From assembly GCA_023213315.1 (NCBI GenBank), contig JAKCPI010007843.1:62001-126000 (forward strand): a stretch of DNA of 64,000 nucleotides. The letters are read 5' to 3'. Position numbers and translations under genes: made by a program. Origin of the DNA: Euborellia annulipes. Lineage: Eukaryota > Arthropoda > Insecta > Dermaptera > Anisolabididae. The notes under the pieces are model-generated. The model was given only the letters and a program-made list of their open reading frames with translations, did not search any database and was not told the origin of the DNA. This document shows positions 9,466-20,174 of the stretch, piece after piece (within the stretch, counting starts at the first letter, position 1; each line of letters starts with the position of its first letter).

Positions 9466-10043
9466 CAGGGTCGGATTTAGGGGGAGAGGGCAGTGCCCCG
9501 GGCGCAAATAAGGAAAAGTGGTCCACAAAAACAAATGAAATTAGCAGGTGCGGATTTAGGCATGTTGCCGCCTCTATGCAGTGGACTCTTATGCCGCCCC
9601 CTCCCCTTCAATCACCCCAACACTGAGAAATACTTTAACACGCTGGTGGACTTCTGATTACCTATACCGTTTCAACATCAAATACTTTTCTATTTAAAAA
9701 AAAATTTTATGTATGTATAAATTAGCAGGTTTTTTTTTACAAAATTTTTCCGCCCCGGCCGCGTGCCTAGTTCGCCTCATCTTTCGATAAAATAAATAAA
9801 GCCCTGGAAATTAGTTATTAAGAAACGTTTGAAAAGTGAACGTATCGCAATCAAAGGTATCCAAGAAATTAACAAATTCTACTTAACTATATTATGCATA
9901 ATTTATAAATAGCCTATATTCGTATTTCAAATTCCAACCCCCTCTAAGAAACAAGAATTAAGCCTACATATTATAATATTTGTAAGGAGTGGGTAGCAAA
10001 TTAAATTTTGCCCCTCCTAACAAATCTCCTAGTTCCGACCCTG
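9466..10043. mobile_element. hAT-type MITE, TSD AGAACACG/AGAACATG
   Basis: Terminal inverted repeats are CAGGGTCGGATTTAGG and CCTAGTTCCGACCCTG. The 8-bp flanks (9458-9465 and 10044-10051) differ at one position. The 578-bp element contains a second complete hAT-type insertion. No transposase is present. It interrupts a hammerhead-bearing repeat. Confidence 0.8.
9545..9806. mobile_element. Nested hAT-type insertion, TSD GAAATTAG
   Basis: A 262-bp insert with perfect 8-bp TSDs GAAATTAG (9537-9544 and 9807-9814). Its ends are CAGGTGCGGATTTAGGC and a decayed GCCCTG. It sits wholly inside the hAT MITE at 9466-10043 and is therefore younger than it. Confidence 0.7.
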
Positions 10044-10081
10044 AGAACATGTATAAACATGAAATTAAAATTCAGTATCAC

Positions 10082-10126
10082 ATTGCTTGCCCTGAGGATG
10101 AGTGCGTCTAGTAATCGAAACGCCGG
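10082..10126 (+). other. Hammerhead-like motif, decayed stem
   Basis: CTGAGGATGAG, an imperfect GA...TC stem and GAAACGCC match the pattern seen in the fold-backs nearby. The upstream flank continues from the fold-back interrupted by the hAT at 9466-10043. Confidence 0.35.
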
Positions 10127-10129
10127 TAT

Positions 10130-11535
10130 ACCTTAAGCTCCTTCAATGTTTTATTGTTATTGGCGAACTCTAGTTCTACTATTTTAATTTATTAAAAAAG
10201 AGAAAATTGCAAATGAAATTACATTTTGAATTATTTCAGAATAATTATAAACACAAAAAGATAAGATTAAAAATGAAGTAATTAAAAAGATTAATTTTTT
10301 ATAATGGATATTTTTTTTTTTTGATGATTTGCTGATTTTTAAGCAGAGAAGTGTAAATGAAAATGAATTTAATAATAAAGAGCCGATAATCTCTAAATAA
10401 TCAGGACGTCCTTTTCTTCATTCTCTTTCTATACAAAAGCCCATTTTCAATGAAAGCCTTTTGTTCCTAATATAGAGATATTTATATCTAAAAACATTAC
10501 ATGTTGGACTTAATACAAATGTCTCCCACTCAAAAGATCTCAGTTGTCACTCGGAAATCTAATTCAAATATCAGACATTGAATTTTATTAAAAAAGTATA
10601 TTTTCAAATTAATTTTTTTTTTTTAATATATTATATTTATTAATGAAATTTTCAAATTTCTCTGGCGAAATTACACTTTGGGGAAATGTATCTCAGAATG
10701 TGAAGGGCATAAAAAAAAGCAATCCCATTTAAGATGAAACTTAAGAGGGTTTGAGTATTGACCCAAGGACATAATTTTCAAAATGTGGTACACATTGGCT
10801 CTTTGGGGAATTTTTTTTTTAAAGAATACCTTATCGATTGTTTATGAATCGCATGAAATTATTGGAAATTTTATGTAGAAAAAAAAAAAAAAAGAAGAGA
10901 GAGAAACGAATATTTATTCACCCTTAGAAATAGCACGACCCTCTTAATTTAAATAAATCAAGATCTAATGACAAAATAAGTTGTAAGAATATAAAAAAAA
11001 GAAATTAGTATGCTAATATAATTTTTTGTCGGCCTTCTTACATATTTAATATTTTCTATCTTTAATAAATATTTGAAACTAAAATTATTCCCTTTCAAAA
11101 AACAAAATCTCTTATTTTATATAAACTTATACTAGTTAGTACAGTATATCCCTATATGAGTATTTAAAAACTGAAATGTTTTATGGTCTTTTTTTAACTA
11201 AGTAAGATAACAAGCAGCAAAGATATATGGTTCCAGAGATATGTCAAGATAACAATATCTTAGAATAAATATTTTATTATATTCACTTTTAATTAACATT
11301 TTGACATTAATTAATAAACAAAAAAATTCAAAAATGTTAATTAAAATTATTAAACACGCTGGTTATTGGAGCACAGCTAGTAAAAATACTATAAAATTAT
11401 AGGATGAAAATAGAGATGGGGGAATTTGCTAAACCATTTTGACTTCTTGAATCTTAGAAATTCATTTAACTCGTCATCATTAAAACAAAGCGTGGGGAAA
11501 TTGTCTTTAAATCATTACAATAGTAGGACATGTCA
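10130..11535. other. No gene recognised; AT-rich
   Basis: About 1.4 kb of AT-rich sequence with homopolymer runs. A possible Helitron 3' terminus (GCACAGCTAG followed by T, ending at 11380) is too short to assign. No open frame of note. Confidence 0.5.
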
Positions 11536-12334
11536 AATCTGGCGTGACTGGTCGCACAAGGAAGAGTAAGTTGTGTTCTGTGCTTGTCACACCAGACTTT
11601 TTGTGTCGACATATGTTTAGTTTCTTACGATATATTAAAATTCAAGATGTAAAATTTATATACATGGGAAAAAAATAAATAAATAAATAAAAAAAAATAT
11701 TTATATTTTGTTTCCATGGCAATCATTTCTCCTATCTTCCCTATGAAGTACAAGAGTAAAGTGTGCTTCAAACAATTTTGAGAGGAAACTGAGAATATAC
11801 ATTTTGAAGAGCGTTTAAAAAAAAATTTATTTTTGAATTTTAAACAAAATCGTTAGAGCGAATTTTGAGAAAATCGAAAAAAATTTAAAAAGTACATCAG
11901 TAAAGTACTAGTACTCTTTGGCCGATTTTGTTCAAAAGCTTCGTGTTACGTCCCAGAGCAATGACTAACTTGAATATAATATTTCAATCTCATAGCTCTT
12001 TTGGTTCTTGAGATATTTTGTTCACAACCACTTTTTTGGATTCGCAGGAACTGAAAACGTGTACCATCAAGAGAAAAGATATTGGACATCCCCCCTCACG
12101 TCTACCTGAATTTAGAGCTTTTTGAGGTATGTATACAGGGCCGTAACTAGGCAGATGCAACAGGTGCACGGCCCTGTATACATACCTCAAAAGGCTCTAA
12201 ATTCAGGTAGACGTGAGGGGGTTGTCCAATATCTTTTCTCTTGATGGTATATCCATCAAAATCTCGACATGAATCCAAAACCTTTTCTCTATATATACAT
12301 GTATATTACATATATAGATAGGTAAGAGAAAGTA
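11536..12334 (-). repeat. Family A copy, with internal inverted duplication
   Basis: Runs from hairpin B (AATCTGGCGTGAC at 11536, GTCACACCAGA near 11600) to hairpin A (GGTAAGAGAAAGTA, ending 12334) and contains the full series of family A phrases. At 12076-12240 a segment of about 75 bp is duplicated in inverted orientation around CAGGGCCGTAACTAGG and ACGGCCCTG, making a large palindrome. A 66-codon minus-strand frame there is not supported as a gene. Confidence 0.9.
12076..12240. repeat. Palindrome inside family A
   Basis: CACGTCTACCTGAATTTAGA on the left and its complement on the right flank a short centre containing a hAT-like end and its inverse (CAGGGCCGT / ACGGCCCTG). It interrupts the family A segment between TATTTTGTTC and ATCCATCAAAATC. 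Confidence 0.75.
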
Positions 12335-12339
12335 AAAAT

Positions 12340-13010
12340 TACAAATTTTATTGTCAACCTTATATTTATATAGAAATTAAAATTAAAAAAAAAAAGTAAG
12401 CTCGTATCTCTTGAAAAGATTTTTTGAATTTAACTGAGCGCGATGATGGTGAAAGACTTAAACGAGAGAAGAAATGTCAGCAAGTAAACAAACAACAAGC
12501 TCTAAGCAAAAAAATAAAAAAAAATAAATAAATCGGAATTGAGATCCACTTGACTTTTTCCATAAAAGAGGAATTAGGAACTATTCAATCTTAGGAATAG
12601 CACAGTTTATAATACTCGATGTAGACACCGTAGAATAGAAAAAAGAACAATTCTAAAAATTCAATATTTACGATCACCTAGCGACCCTCTAAAATTAATT
12701 TGACATTTACTTTAAACATGTCTATCCCATATTACCAATTGAGGTCAATGACTATTTTATATGAAAGTACTCAAATAATTCAAATGAATGTAAGTGACAG
12801 GATATAAACGGAGTAATTATTTTCTTTATTCTTGTGAACAATTAAAGAGAAAAATGTTACTTAAAAGAGCCAAAATAATTTCTTTTATCCCATAATAGGA
12901 ATGTTAAAAAGTTTAGAAAGGAAATGTTTAACCCTTTAATTATTTTAATTGAATGATAAGAATTAGTAAAAAAATGGATAGGATGAACCCAGGACTTGAG
13001 ACAAGAGCAG
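12340..13010. other. No gene recognised; AT-rich
   Basis: No terminal repeats, open frames or RNA motifs were seen. Confidence 0.5.
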
Positions 13011-13012
13011 AC

Positions 13013-13290
13013 CAGGGCCGTACCAGAAAATTTTTTAATGTTTCTTATGGAAAAAAAAATATAAAAATAATTATTTTATTTTATTTAAATAAAGCTTTCA
13101 TAAAAATAAAAACTTATTTTTTTGCAGTTTAAAAGGTGGAAGGCATTTCTCTCTGTTTGACTAACTTCAGTAATTTCGAAACGAAATTTTATATGATCAA
13201 TAGAGGACCTTGTATGGATTACAGGAAAATTATTTTCCTCCCGTCCTTTCAGCCCCCCCCCCCCAGCCAAATTCTCTAGTTACGCCCATG
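13013..13290. mobile_element. Probable hAT-type MITE, no clear TSD
   Basis: The left end CAGGGCCGTACCAG and the right end CTAGTTACGCCCATG are imperfect inverses of the kind seen in other hAT MITEs here, and the right end has an internal C-run. The flanks GAGCAGAC and GATATGAA do not match, so this call rests on the terminal sequences alone. Confidence 0.4.
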
Positions 13291-13439
13291 GATATGAATT
13301 TAAATCAAAATCGTTGGAGCCAATTTTGATAAAATCGAAAAAAAAAAAACTGAAAGAGTATTGAATACATCGATAAAGTTTTTCTTCAAAAGATTATTTA
13401 AACTGTCCGGGTGGTTACCTAACATAAATATAAAATTGC

Positions 13440-13810
13440 TTTTTGAGGTTCTGGCTGTGATGTGATTATAATGGAGAATTGGAGATATCAGCCAAATTGG
13501 GATTATCTAGGTTCAATAAAACTGCCAGAATAAGACGGTTCGGCCTGAATTTATTTGATATCTTCAGTTATTGGGAATTATACACATAATGCGAGGGCAC
13601 ATGTGATCAAACCAGGACTCGTCAATAATAAAATTTATTTGCTTCATACAAAATTATATGGCTTCTATGCCCAAGCTTAGAGACAATTGATCTCTGAGAT
13701 TGGGCACAGGAGCCATTCCCAAATAATTTCAGTCCGAAACGTCTTATTCTGGGAGTTTTATTGAACCTAGATAATCCCAATTTGGCTGATATCTCCAATT
13801 CTCCATTATA
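13440..13810. repeat. Fold-back inside family A
   Basis: The arms (about 13465-13560 and 13720-13805) are inverted copies; AATTGGGATTATCTAGGTTC returns as GAACCTAGATAATCCCAATT. The right arm carries CAGTCCGAAACGTC, which resembles the 3' half of the hammerhead-like motif, without a clean CTGANGA partner. Confidence 0.6.
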
Positions 13811-13988
13811 ATAAATATAAAATTTCAACCTTGTAGCTCATTTCCTTAGTGCTTGAAATCGTTACATACAGACACACAGATTCACATAGACCAATTTGCG
13901 AAAACCACTTTTTTGGACTCAAAACGTGTATATCCATCAAAATCTCGACATCGAATTTTTGACATGATCGCAATACTTTTTATATATT

Positions 13989-14034
<46 letters not shown>
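13989..14034. repeat. (TA)n microsatellite
   Basis: An uninterrupted run of TA repeats in the loop of a family A hairpin. The loop is AT-rich in other copies, so this looks like slippage expansion. Confidence 0.95.
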
Positions 14035-14036
<2 letters not shown>

Positions 14037-14049
14037 TAAGATAAAGTAA

Positions 14050-14835
14050 TAGTTAATGATTTTTTTTTGCTTTAAGCCCCTGTAAAATAAGAAATACTAG
14101 TCTTAGTCCCAGTAACTCGTAATCGCAAACTAACATTCTGAGCAGCTAGGACTCTCCATAATATTTAGTTTTAATCTTGTTCACATTCACCACAAAGAGA
14201 CACCTATTTTGTCAAAATTAGTAAAAACCAGAGCGGGGATGTCGGTAATTTTTTTTGCCGACACCCCAGCCCCTTAATTAATATAAGAATGGAAAAATAA
14301 ATGAAAGTAAAATTAAAGTTTAGTAACTAAAGCCATAAATATTTTATAACAGACCTAAGTTTATAGGTGTTTAAAAATCAAATTTCCCTTTTTTATTTAT
14401 TGATCAGGGATAAATGTCCTATAATATTAAACATTAATAAACAAAACATGGAGGGTGACAAGACAAATATCCCCTCTGTATTGATTTGCTATTTATTTCT
14501 AATTATAAAAATATCTAAAATGTGAATAAATTTACCTTAGAGAACCATTTAAATAAATAAAATAATTTATTATTCATTTGAATTACCGAGATTTAAAAAT
14601 TGTTTTTTTTTTTTAATAATTTTTATTTTATATGCTTATAAATAAATGAATGCCAGGAAGTTCAAAATAATTGAGAACTAAATCAATATTTTTCAATCAT
14701 ATATGAATCCTGGCTGGAGGGAGGAAGGGAGGGGGGGGGTTATAACTTAAAAGGGGATAACTTTTGTTAAATAATCAAATTATGCTAACTTTTTTTTCAG
14801 ATGTTATAGATTTGTACTAATTATTGTACACTAAT
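14050..14835. other. No gene recognised; AT-rich
   Basis: Includes a G-run near 14730. No matched transposon end or coding frame was found. Confidence 0.45.
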
Positions 14836-15003
14836 TAGGAACCGAAATGATTTTCGCAAGAGGGAAAAATGGAAATTTTAAAATGGAGTGAATATTTGAA
14901 TCCCGAGGGAAAATTTACTAAAAATTTTGTATAAAGAATTTTTCGGCCGAAACTAAAATTGAATCGAAATTCGGTTTCGGCTGAAAATCTTATTTCGGTC
15001 AGA
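14836..15003. mobile_element. Short hAT-type MITE, TSD ACACTAAT
   Basis: Starts TAGGAACCGAAATG and ends TATTTCGGTCAGA, flanked by ACACTAAT at 14828-14835 and 15004-15011. Repeats of TTTCGGC and CCGAAA inside match the element at 28424-28795, of which this is a 168-bp relative. Confidence 0.6.
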
Positions 15004-15011
15004 ACACTAAT

Positions 15012-15304
15012 ATACCTCGAATGTCGAATGGTTCCACCGATTAGTCGGACTATCGAGGAAAGAGATACAAAAAACGATAAGAGGTTACAAACAAAATTTC
15101 TTTCCCTGTTTTTATTTTTTCAATTTAGAGTAGCGAATTGAAAACTAATAAAGCTGAGAAAAAAAGATCTCAAAATACAACACAAAAAAGAAAGCCACAA
15201 AAATGATTATCAAGAAAAAAAAATTGACTTGACTCTCTACACTCTAGAGTTGAGTAAAACTAAAAAATTTATTTAACAAAAATTTTCTAGTTAAATTAAA
15301 TTCA
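15012..15304. other. Spacer, nothing recognised
   Basis: AT-rich; a 60-codon frame crossing 14959-15141 is mostly transposon sequence and has no domain. Confidence 0.4.
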
Positions 15305-15530
15305 AAACACTAGTTTATAAGTTTCTATGATTTATTAAAAATTAACATTTTTAACACATAAAGTTCACTTCTAATGATGACAAATGAGTGTCGAAATGTG
15401 CATTAAATGTAAAAATGTTAATTTTTAATAAATTTTTTAGACATATAAATAAAGTGTTTTTAAATTTTCATTTATACATAATGTTTCAACTAGAGCCAAG
15501 GGTCGATATTTTAAATTTAGATTACAATTG
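15305..15530 (+). repeat. Penelope-like repeat (family B), single arm
   Basis: Contains ATGATGACA...TGTCGAAATG (about 15374-15403), flanked by TTATTAAAAATTAACATTTT and its inverse, and ends in AATGTTTCAACTAGAGCCAA. The same parts in the same order occur in the arms of 23652-23922. The first base of CTGATGA is changed here, so the core is mutated. Confidence 0.5.
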
Positions 15531-15699
15531 GAAGATTGTCGCTGGTTCGCATGTATAAAGAAAAGATAATATGAGAGGAGTCCATCAAAAGCTTATTTTA
15601 AATTTAATTTATTTTTTGTTTATAATTTTTTTTTTAAATAAAAAAATATAAAATTTTAGAAGCTCCAAATATCCCAAAATAAATATAAAATACTAATCA

Positions 15700-15800
15700 C
15701 AAAGCCCGCCTTCTGCGGGCTTTCCGCCTAGCCAGGGGGTTGCGCCCCTGGACCCCCTTGCTCCAGCGGGCAAGTTTATTGTCAATTTGGGATATTTCTT
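15700..15800 (-). mobile_element. Helitron-like 3' terminus
   Basis: On the minus strand, a GC-rich segment with CAACCCCCTGGCTAGGCGG is followed by the hairpin AAAGCCCGC / GCGGGCTTT and a short tail ending TTAGT. This resembles the hairpin-plus-CTRR end of Helitrons, but the terminal CTRR is imperfect. Confidence 0.4.
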
Positions 15801-15860
15801 GTTGCAATACAAAGGATCTTGAATTCAAGCAAGGGTACCGACTGGGCACAGTACAAAAGG

Positions 15861-16110
15861 CATGGGCGTAGCCAGACATCATGTTAGGGGAGGCTAACCA
15901 CTCGTTATGACGAAATGGGGGGGGGGGGCGGTGTGCAATTAATAAATATAGATTATTATTTATTATTATTATTAATTATTTTTAAGCTTAAGCTCATTTA
16001 AAAAAAAAAATCACAATGAGAAAAATATATATTTGTTTTTAATAGACAAAAAACTTTCAAGGCATGACAGGGGGGGGGCATTGGTCACCACCTGGCCACC
16101 GCTGGTCATG
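15861..16110. mobile_element. hAT-like element, copy 1 of a pair
   Basis: Starts CATGGGCGTAGCCAGACATC and has a long G-run, AACCACTCGTTA and, near the right side, GGTCACCAC. A diverged copy lies at 40853-41097 with the same order of parts. No TSD was recognised for either copy, so boundaries are approximate. Confidence 0.5.
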
Positions 16111-16254
16111 TTAAAAGGGTCTATTTATGACTGTTTAAAGATTGGATATATATATTTAAGATATTTCAATTTAATAATAATTGATAATATTCAAATCTTA
16201 TTATTTATATTATGGTGGGATTTTCATATCAAGATTAAAAATTTATTAAAATAC

Positions 16255-16330
16255 ATTTATGGCGACAACCCGAGACGCCGTCCGCCGGGTCCTAGGCGTG
16301 GAGCCTGCCAATGGAGGACGACGCGGCTAG
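16255..16330 (+). mobile_element. Helitron 3' end
   Basis: GC-rich sequence ending GACGACGCGGCTAG followed by T. The Helitron at 45637-46050 ends in nearly the same bases (GCGACGCGGCTAG, then T). The 5' end was not found. Confidence 0.55.
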
Positions 16331-16599
16331 TTTGAATAAAATCAATATAATACTCATATGTATTGAATTTTTATTTTTTAACCCTCCGAAATGAGTACGA
16401 TTATTATTTTAATTTTACTCTTTGCGATGGATTATCCACAACCCAATTCCACTTCCCCCTTTCTCTTTTTACATATACCCTGGAACACAATCATTAATGA
16501 AATTTCATTATTGGTTTTAATGACGTTATATCAAAATCGCATCGAGGATCGAAATCGATATATATATATATATTAAGCAATTGAAAGTTGAAGCTGAAA
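16331..16599. other. Spacer, nothing recognised
   Basis: AT-rich. A 61-codon frame starting at 16391 has no domain. Confidence 0.4.
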
Positions 16600-16650
16600 C
16601 AATACTTTCTCTACCTATATATTTCATATATAGAGGTAAGAGAAAGTAAA
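16600..16650 (-). repeat. Family A fragment: hairpin A only
   Basis: AATACTTTCTCTACC, an AT-rich loop and GGTAAGAGAAAGTAAA form the family A terminal hairpin. Upstream, only a vague match to CATCAAAATC...ATCG remains. Confidence 0.7.
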
Positions 16651-17104
16651 AAAATGTTAAATCAATTTTAATCAATTTAAGGGGTTTTCAAAAATTATAC
16701 TATAATCAATAACTAGGATACATTATCTATAAATATAAAAGATTCTTACACATGTATTTGCGAAATAATCATGTTCGATAAAACACAATTTTTCTCTACT
16801 AGAAAACAAATTCAATTTTAGTCGTATCTCCAAAGCGTAAAAAATGCGAATGGATGTTGATGGAATGTAGAATGTTTACACGAGAATGGCCTAATCACTC
16901 AACCGAATTATCAATTTGAGAGTAAAATTTTTTAAAACAAAAAAAATGTCTTATATTTATTTAAATTTACAATTTACAATTCTGTTTTAAATCTATAGAA
17001 AACCTTTAAAAAAAATGAAGAAAATAAATTGGACAATCTTTGCTAACATTTTTTACTTTTTTTTATTAAATACATTTGAAAAATTTATTATTATTAATGT
17101 TGAA
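16651..17104. other. No gene recognised; AT-rich
   Basis: Nothing recognised on either strand. Confidence 0.45.
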
Positions 17105-17245
17105 GAAAGGGGGCAAAAACGACTCCCTGAAGAAGGAGTCGTTTTGGCTCCTAAACGTTGACCCATAGCGGAAGGAGTTAATCCAAATAAATTGGCCTGA
17201 ATATCATCTCCGGAGTCTATTTATTCATCCTTCTCATTATTATTA
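17105..17245 (+). repeat. Single arm of hammerhead-bearing repeat
   Basis: Matches the right arm of the fold-back at 5624-5963: CTGAAGA (17126), stem AGGAG/CTCCT, AAACGTTGACCCATAGCG, then AATTGGCCTGAA. G12 of the hammerhead-like core is A here. Confidence 0.5.
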
Positions 17246-17280
17246 TTATGGGAATTTTTATTTATAGAACATATTGTTAT

Positions 17281-17630
17281 TATTTATTTATTAAAAATAT
17301 AAATACTGTACAAAGTTTCGACTGCTTATTCTGCAGTCGTTTTCAAGTACTGTGCACTTGCTCCGACTCAAGTGAACTAACCACCAAGAAACTGTTACGT
17401 GCATTTTATATACAATGACGTCAGAGGTTTTTATGTAAACCCTTGCTTTGATGATCGTGTCTAAGTTCATGGGATTCAGTGTATCTAATTTCATAGGAAT
17501 GACTATAGATGGCGCTGGCGACGTTGTATATAAAATGCAAGTAACGGTTTCTTAGAGTCACTTGAGTCGGAGCAGAGTCGGAGCAAGAACACAGTACTTG
17601 AAAACGACTGCAGAATAAGTATTTATATTA
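17281..17630. repeat. Fold-back related to 29766-30000
   Basis: Outer arms contain AAGTTTCGACTGCTTATTCT and its inverse CGACTGCAGAATAAG. Inner arms (about 17365-17410 and 17520-17570) pair AACTGTTACGTGCATTTT with AAAATGCAAGTAACGGTTT. The spacer includes TGACGTCA. The related element at 29766 has a complete right arm ending GCAGTCGAAACGTTGTAC; here that part is replaced by a tandem array. Confidence 0.65.
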
Positions 17631-17807
17631 CTTCAAATTGTCTGTATTTTTTATCACTTCAAATTGTCTGTATTTTTTATTACTTCAAATTATCTGTATT
17701 TTTTATTACTTCAAATTGTCTGTATTTTTTATTACTTCAAATTGTCTGTATTTTTTATTACTTCAAATTGTCTGTATTTTTTATTACTTCAAATTGTCTG
17801 TATTTCT
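17631..17807 (+). repeat. 26-bp minisatellite, seven copies
   Basis: CTTCAAATTGTCTGTATTTT starts at 17631, 17657, 17683, 17709, 17735, 17761 and 17787, an exact 26-bp period. Copies differ by only a few bases, so the expansion is recent relative to the fold-back containing it. Confidence 0.97.
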
Positions 17808-18654
17808 TAATAAATAATTAATAACAATGTGGTCTATAAATAAAAATTCCAAATAATAATAATACAAACCACAATAGCTTTAATAAACATATTCATGATA
17901 AATATTATTTCAATAAAAAAGTTTGTCTAAATTATTTTTTTACTATTTTATATTATAGTTTTATTATTGATAGTTTAAGAAAAAAAAAATTTATTTTAAT
18001 AAAATCAAATAAAAAAATTTTGAAATATTTTAATTTAAAATGGTTTAAAATATGTACAGCCAATAGAAACTGATACTGTAAAGACATTGAGCTAAAAACC
18101 ATTTTTCTTTGTGTTTTGAAGGTCGTACATCCACCTTATGGGCTTATCTCGATCATGATTTTTTGACCCTCTCACCATACTTATCAAACATGTAAGTAAA
18201 AAAAAAATGTATGCGTCTTGATTGAAATAATGTTTATTTTTAATAGAAGAATAATTTCTCCAATTCAAAATACTTTTTTTTTTATATTTTTTAAAATTTA
18301 ATTAGATTTTTTTATGGAACGAATAATTTAAAAATTAGATTCTTTTTTTAATTATGTATGTTTGATTTAGTTTGAAATATATTTATAATAAAGAGATATT
18401 AATAAATAATGTTTTTACAATTAATGTGTACTAGTATAAAATACAATTCGAGCACTAATTCTGTGACCTTACTCTAATTTCGAATTCTCTTCGTTTTTTT
18501 ACTTGAGGAAAATTCAGAATTAGTAATCAAAACGTTGTAATTTAAATTTTTAAATAAAATACTCTGATATAAATTTTTGTATTATTTAATGTAAAATTCA
18601 AAATTAATAATTATTTGATTTTTTTATGATAATTTGAGCCAATAAACCATATGT
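17808..18654. other. Element tail, then no gene recognised
   Basis: To about 17900 it continues the tail seen after the 29766 fold-back (AATGTGGTCTATAAATAAAA, then AGCTTTAATAAACATATT). After that it is AT-rich with nothing recognised, apart from a weak hammerhead-like remnant near 18505-18540. Confidence 0.45.
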
Positions 18655-19130
18655 GAGGTTAGTCACACCAGATTTTTTTGTAATTGTACAGAATATTAAA
18701 TAATTTTTAATTAAGTAATTTTGACTGATGTATTTCGATAAAAAGGTATTTTTTTTAATGTGCAAGTGAACATTTTGCATTTATTTATTTTCTTGTTTCT
18801 TGTAGTATAATAAAGTGTAGTTCTTTATGCATGTATCACTTCGAAACTAATATTTGCATATAATTAAATACACCTGTGATGCACAATCTTGAATATTTGT
18901 GTTTGGTAAGATATAAAAAATTTGATTGAAAAATATGTATGGTATGTGTTATATGTTTGCATTGTCTCTAGCTGAGGTGAGATTTTTCGTAACGTAATAG
19001 AGTCTTATAAAAGTAAATAATTCAATTTTAATCAAAATAGTTATAAATTTTGAGAAAATGGAAAAAAAAGTACACCAGTAAAGTACTACTACTCTTTTAG
19101 TCGATTTCAATTAAAATCTTAGTATTGCAT
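18655..19130 (-). repeat. Family A remnants
   Basis: A hairpin B end (GTTAGTCACACCAGATTTTT, 18660) is followed by unrelated AT-rich DNA. From 19021 to about 19125 there is a diverged family A middle section (CACCAGTAAAGTACTACTAC). It joins directly to the next copy. Confidence 0.55.
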
Positions 19131-19812
19131 GCCAGATTTATTGTGTCGACATATGTTTAGTTTCCGCCGATATATTAAAATTAATAATGTAAAATTTATA
19201 TACATGGGAAAATATTTATATTTTGTTACTATGGCAACCATTTTTCCTATCTTTCCTATGAAGTACAATAGTAAAGTTTGCTTCAAACAATTTTGAGGAC
19301 AAAATCTGAATATACGTTTTAAAGAGAATCTTAAAAATAATTGATTTTTGAATTTTAATGAAAATCTTTAAAGCGAATTTTGAGAAAATCGAAAAAAAGC
19401 TGAAAAAGTACATCAGTAAAGTACTAGTACTATTCGGCCAATTTTGTCTAAAAGCTTCGTGTTACGTCTTAGGGGAGTGGCTAACTTAAATATAAAATTT
19501 CAACCTCATAGCTCTTTTAGTTCTTGAGATATTTTGTTCGCAGACAGACACAAAGACAAACCATGTCACGAAAACCACTTTTTTTTTTTTTATTCAGGGG
19601 ACCTCAAGACGTGTATATCCATCAAAATATCGACATCGAATTTTTCACATGAATCCAATACTTTCTCTCTCTCTTTCTTCCATTTATTTTATTATATATG
19701 TAAAATTTTATGAGGGCTAATGGGGCGAGACAGCCCTGGCCCATAATAAACATAATCAATCAATCTCTCTCTCTATATATATTATATATACATAGGTAAG
19801 AGAAAGTAAAAA
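19131..19812 (-). repeat. Family A copy, hairpin B truncated
   Basis: Starts within hairpin B at GCCAGATTTATTGTGTCGAC. It continues through TTAAAATTAATAATGTAAAA, CATCAGTAAAGTACTAGTAC and CATCAAAATATCGACATCG, and ends in hairpin A (GGTAAGAGAAAGTAAA). A short unrelated insertion precedes hairpin A. A 65-codon minus-strand frame is incidental. Confidence 0.85.
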
Positions 19813-19900
19813 ATCTTATTTTAATTTCAATGGTCCATAGATATCAGTAAAATTTTTTCGGAAGAGTGCCATCTCCTCCCCAACATATCTCATACCCAAT

Positions 19901-20166
19901 CAAGGGCGGATACAGGGGGGGGGGGGTAAAGGGGATAATTACCCCCCCCCCGAGATTCGAAAAAATACCTTTTTTTCGCAAAAAAATTTATTTTTAATGT
20001 AAAATTTTTAAAATTAATACTTAAAAATTTGATGTGTATTTATATTCTGGCAAAGAAGTACAGAATGCGCTTTTAAATTACCTAAATTTAAAAAAATAGT
20101 GTGCTGTGCGACGAGTCACACCAGATTACCCCCCCCCCCCGAGAAACACCTCTGGATCCGCCCTTG
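19901..20166. mobile_element. hAT-type MITE, TSD TACCCAAT
   Basis: Ends are CAAGGGCGGATACAG and CTCTGGATCCGCCCTTG, with perfect 8-bp TSDs TACCCAAT at 19893-19900 and 20167-20174. A G-run faces a C-run inside the left end. Near the right end is GTGCTGTGCGACGAGTCAC followed by ACCAGATT, matching hairpin B of family A. The sister copy at 21156-21432 has the same layout. Confidence 0.92.
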
Positions 20167-20174
20167 TACCCAAT

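Larger units (their letters stand above)
13297..14049 (-). repeat. Family A copy, interrupted by a fold-back
   Basis: Contains AATCAAAATCGTTGGAGC, ACTGAAAGAGTA and AACATAAATATAAAAT, then is interrupted at about 13440-13805. It resumes with AATAAATATAAAATTTCAAC through CATCAAAATCTCGACATCG to hairpin A (GGTAAGATAAAGTA). The hairpin B end is missing. A long TA microsatellite has expanded in the loop of hairpin A. Confidence 0.85.

Noticed and set aside
11371..11380. Helitron 3' end GCACAGCTAG
   Set aside because: Ten bases without the upstream hairpin are not enough to call an element.
17625..17810. CRISPR-like array (repeats of CTTCAAATTGTCTGTATTTT)
   Set aside because: Units are directly tandem with no unique spacers; this is a minisatellite in eukaryotic DNA.
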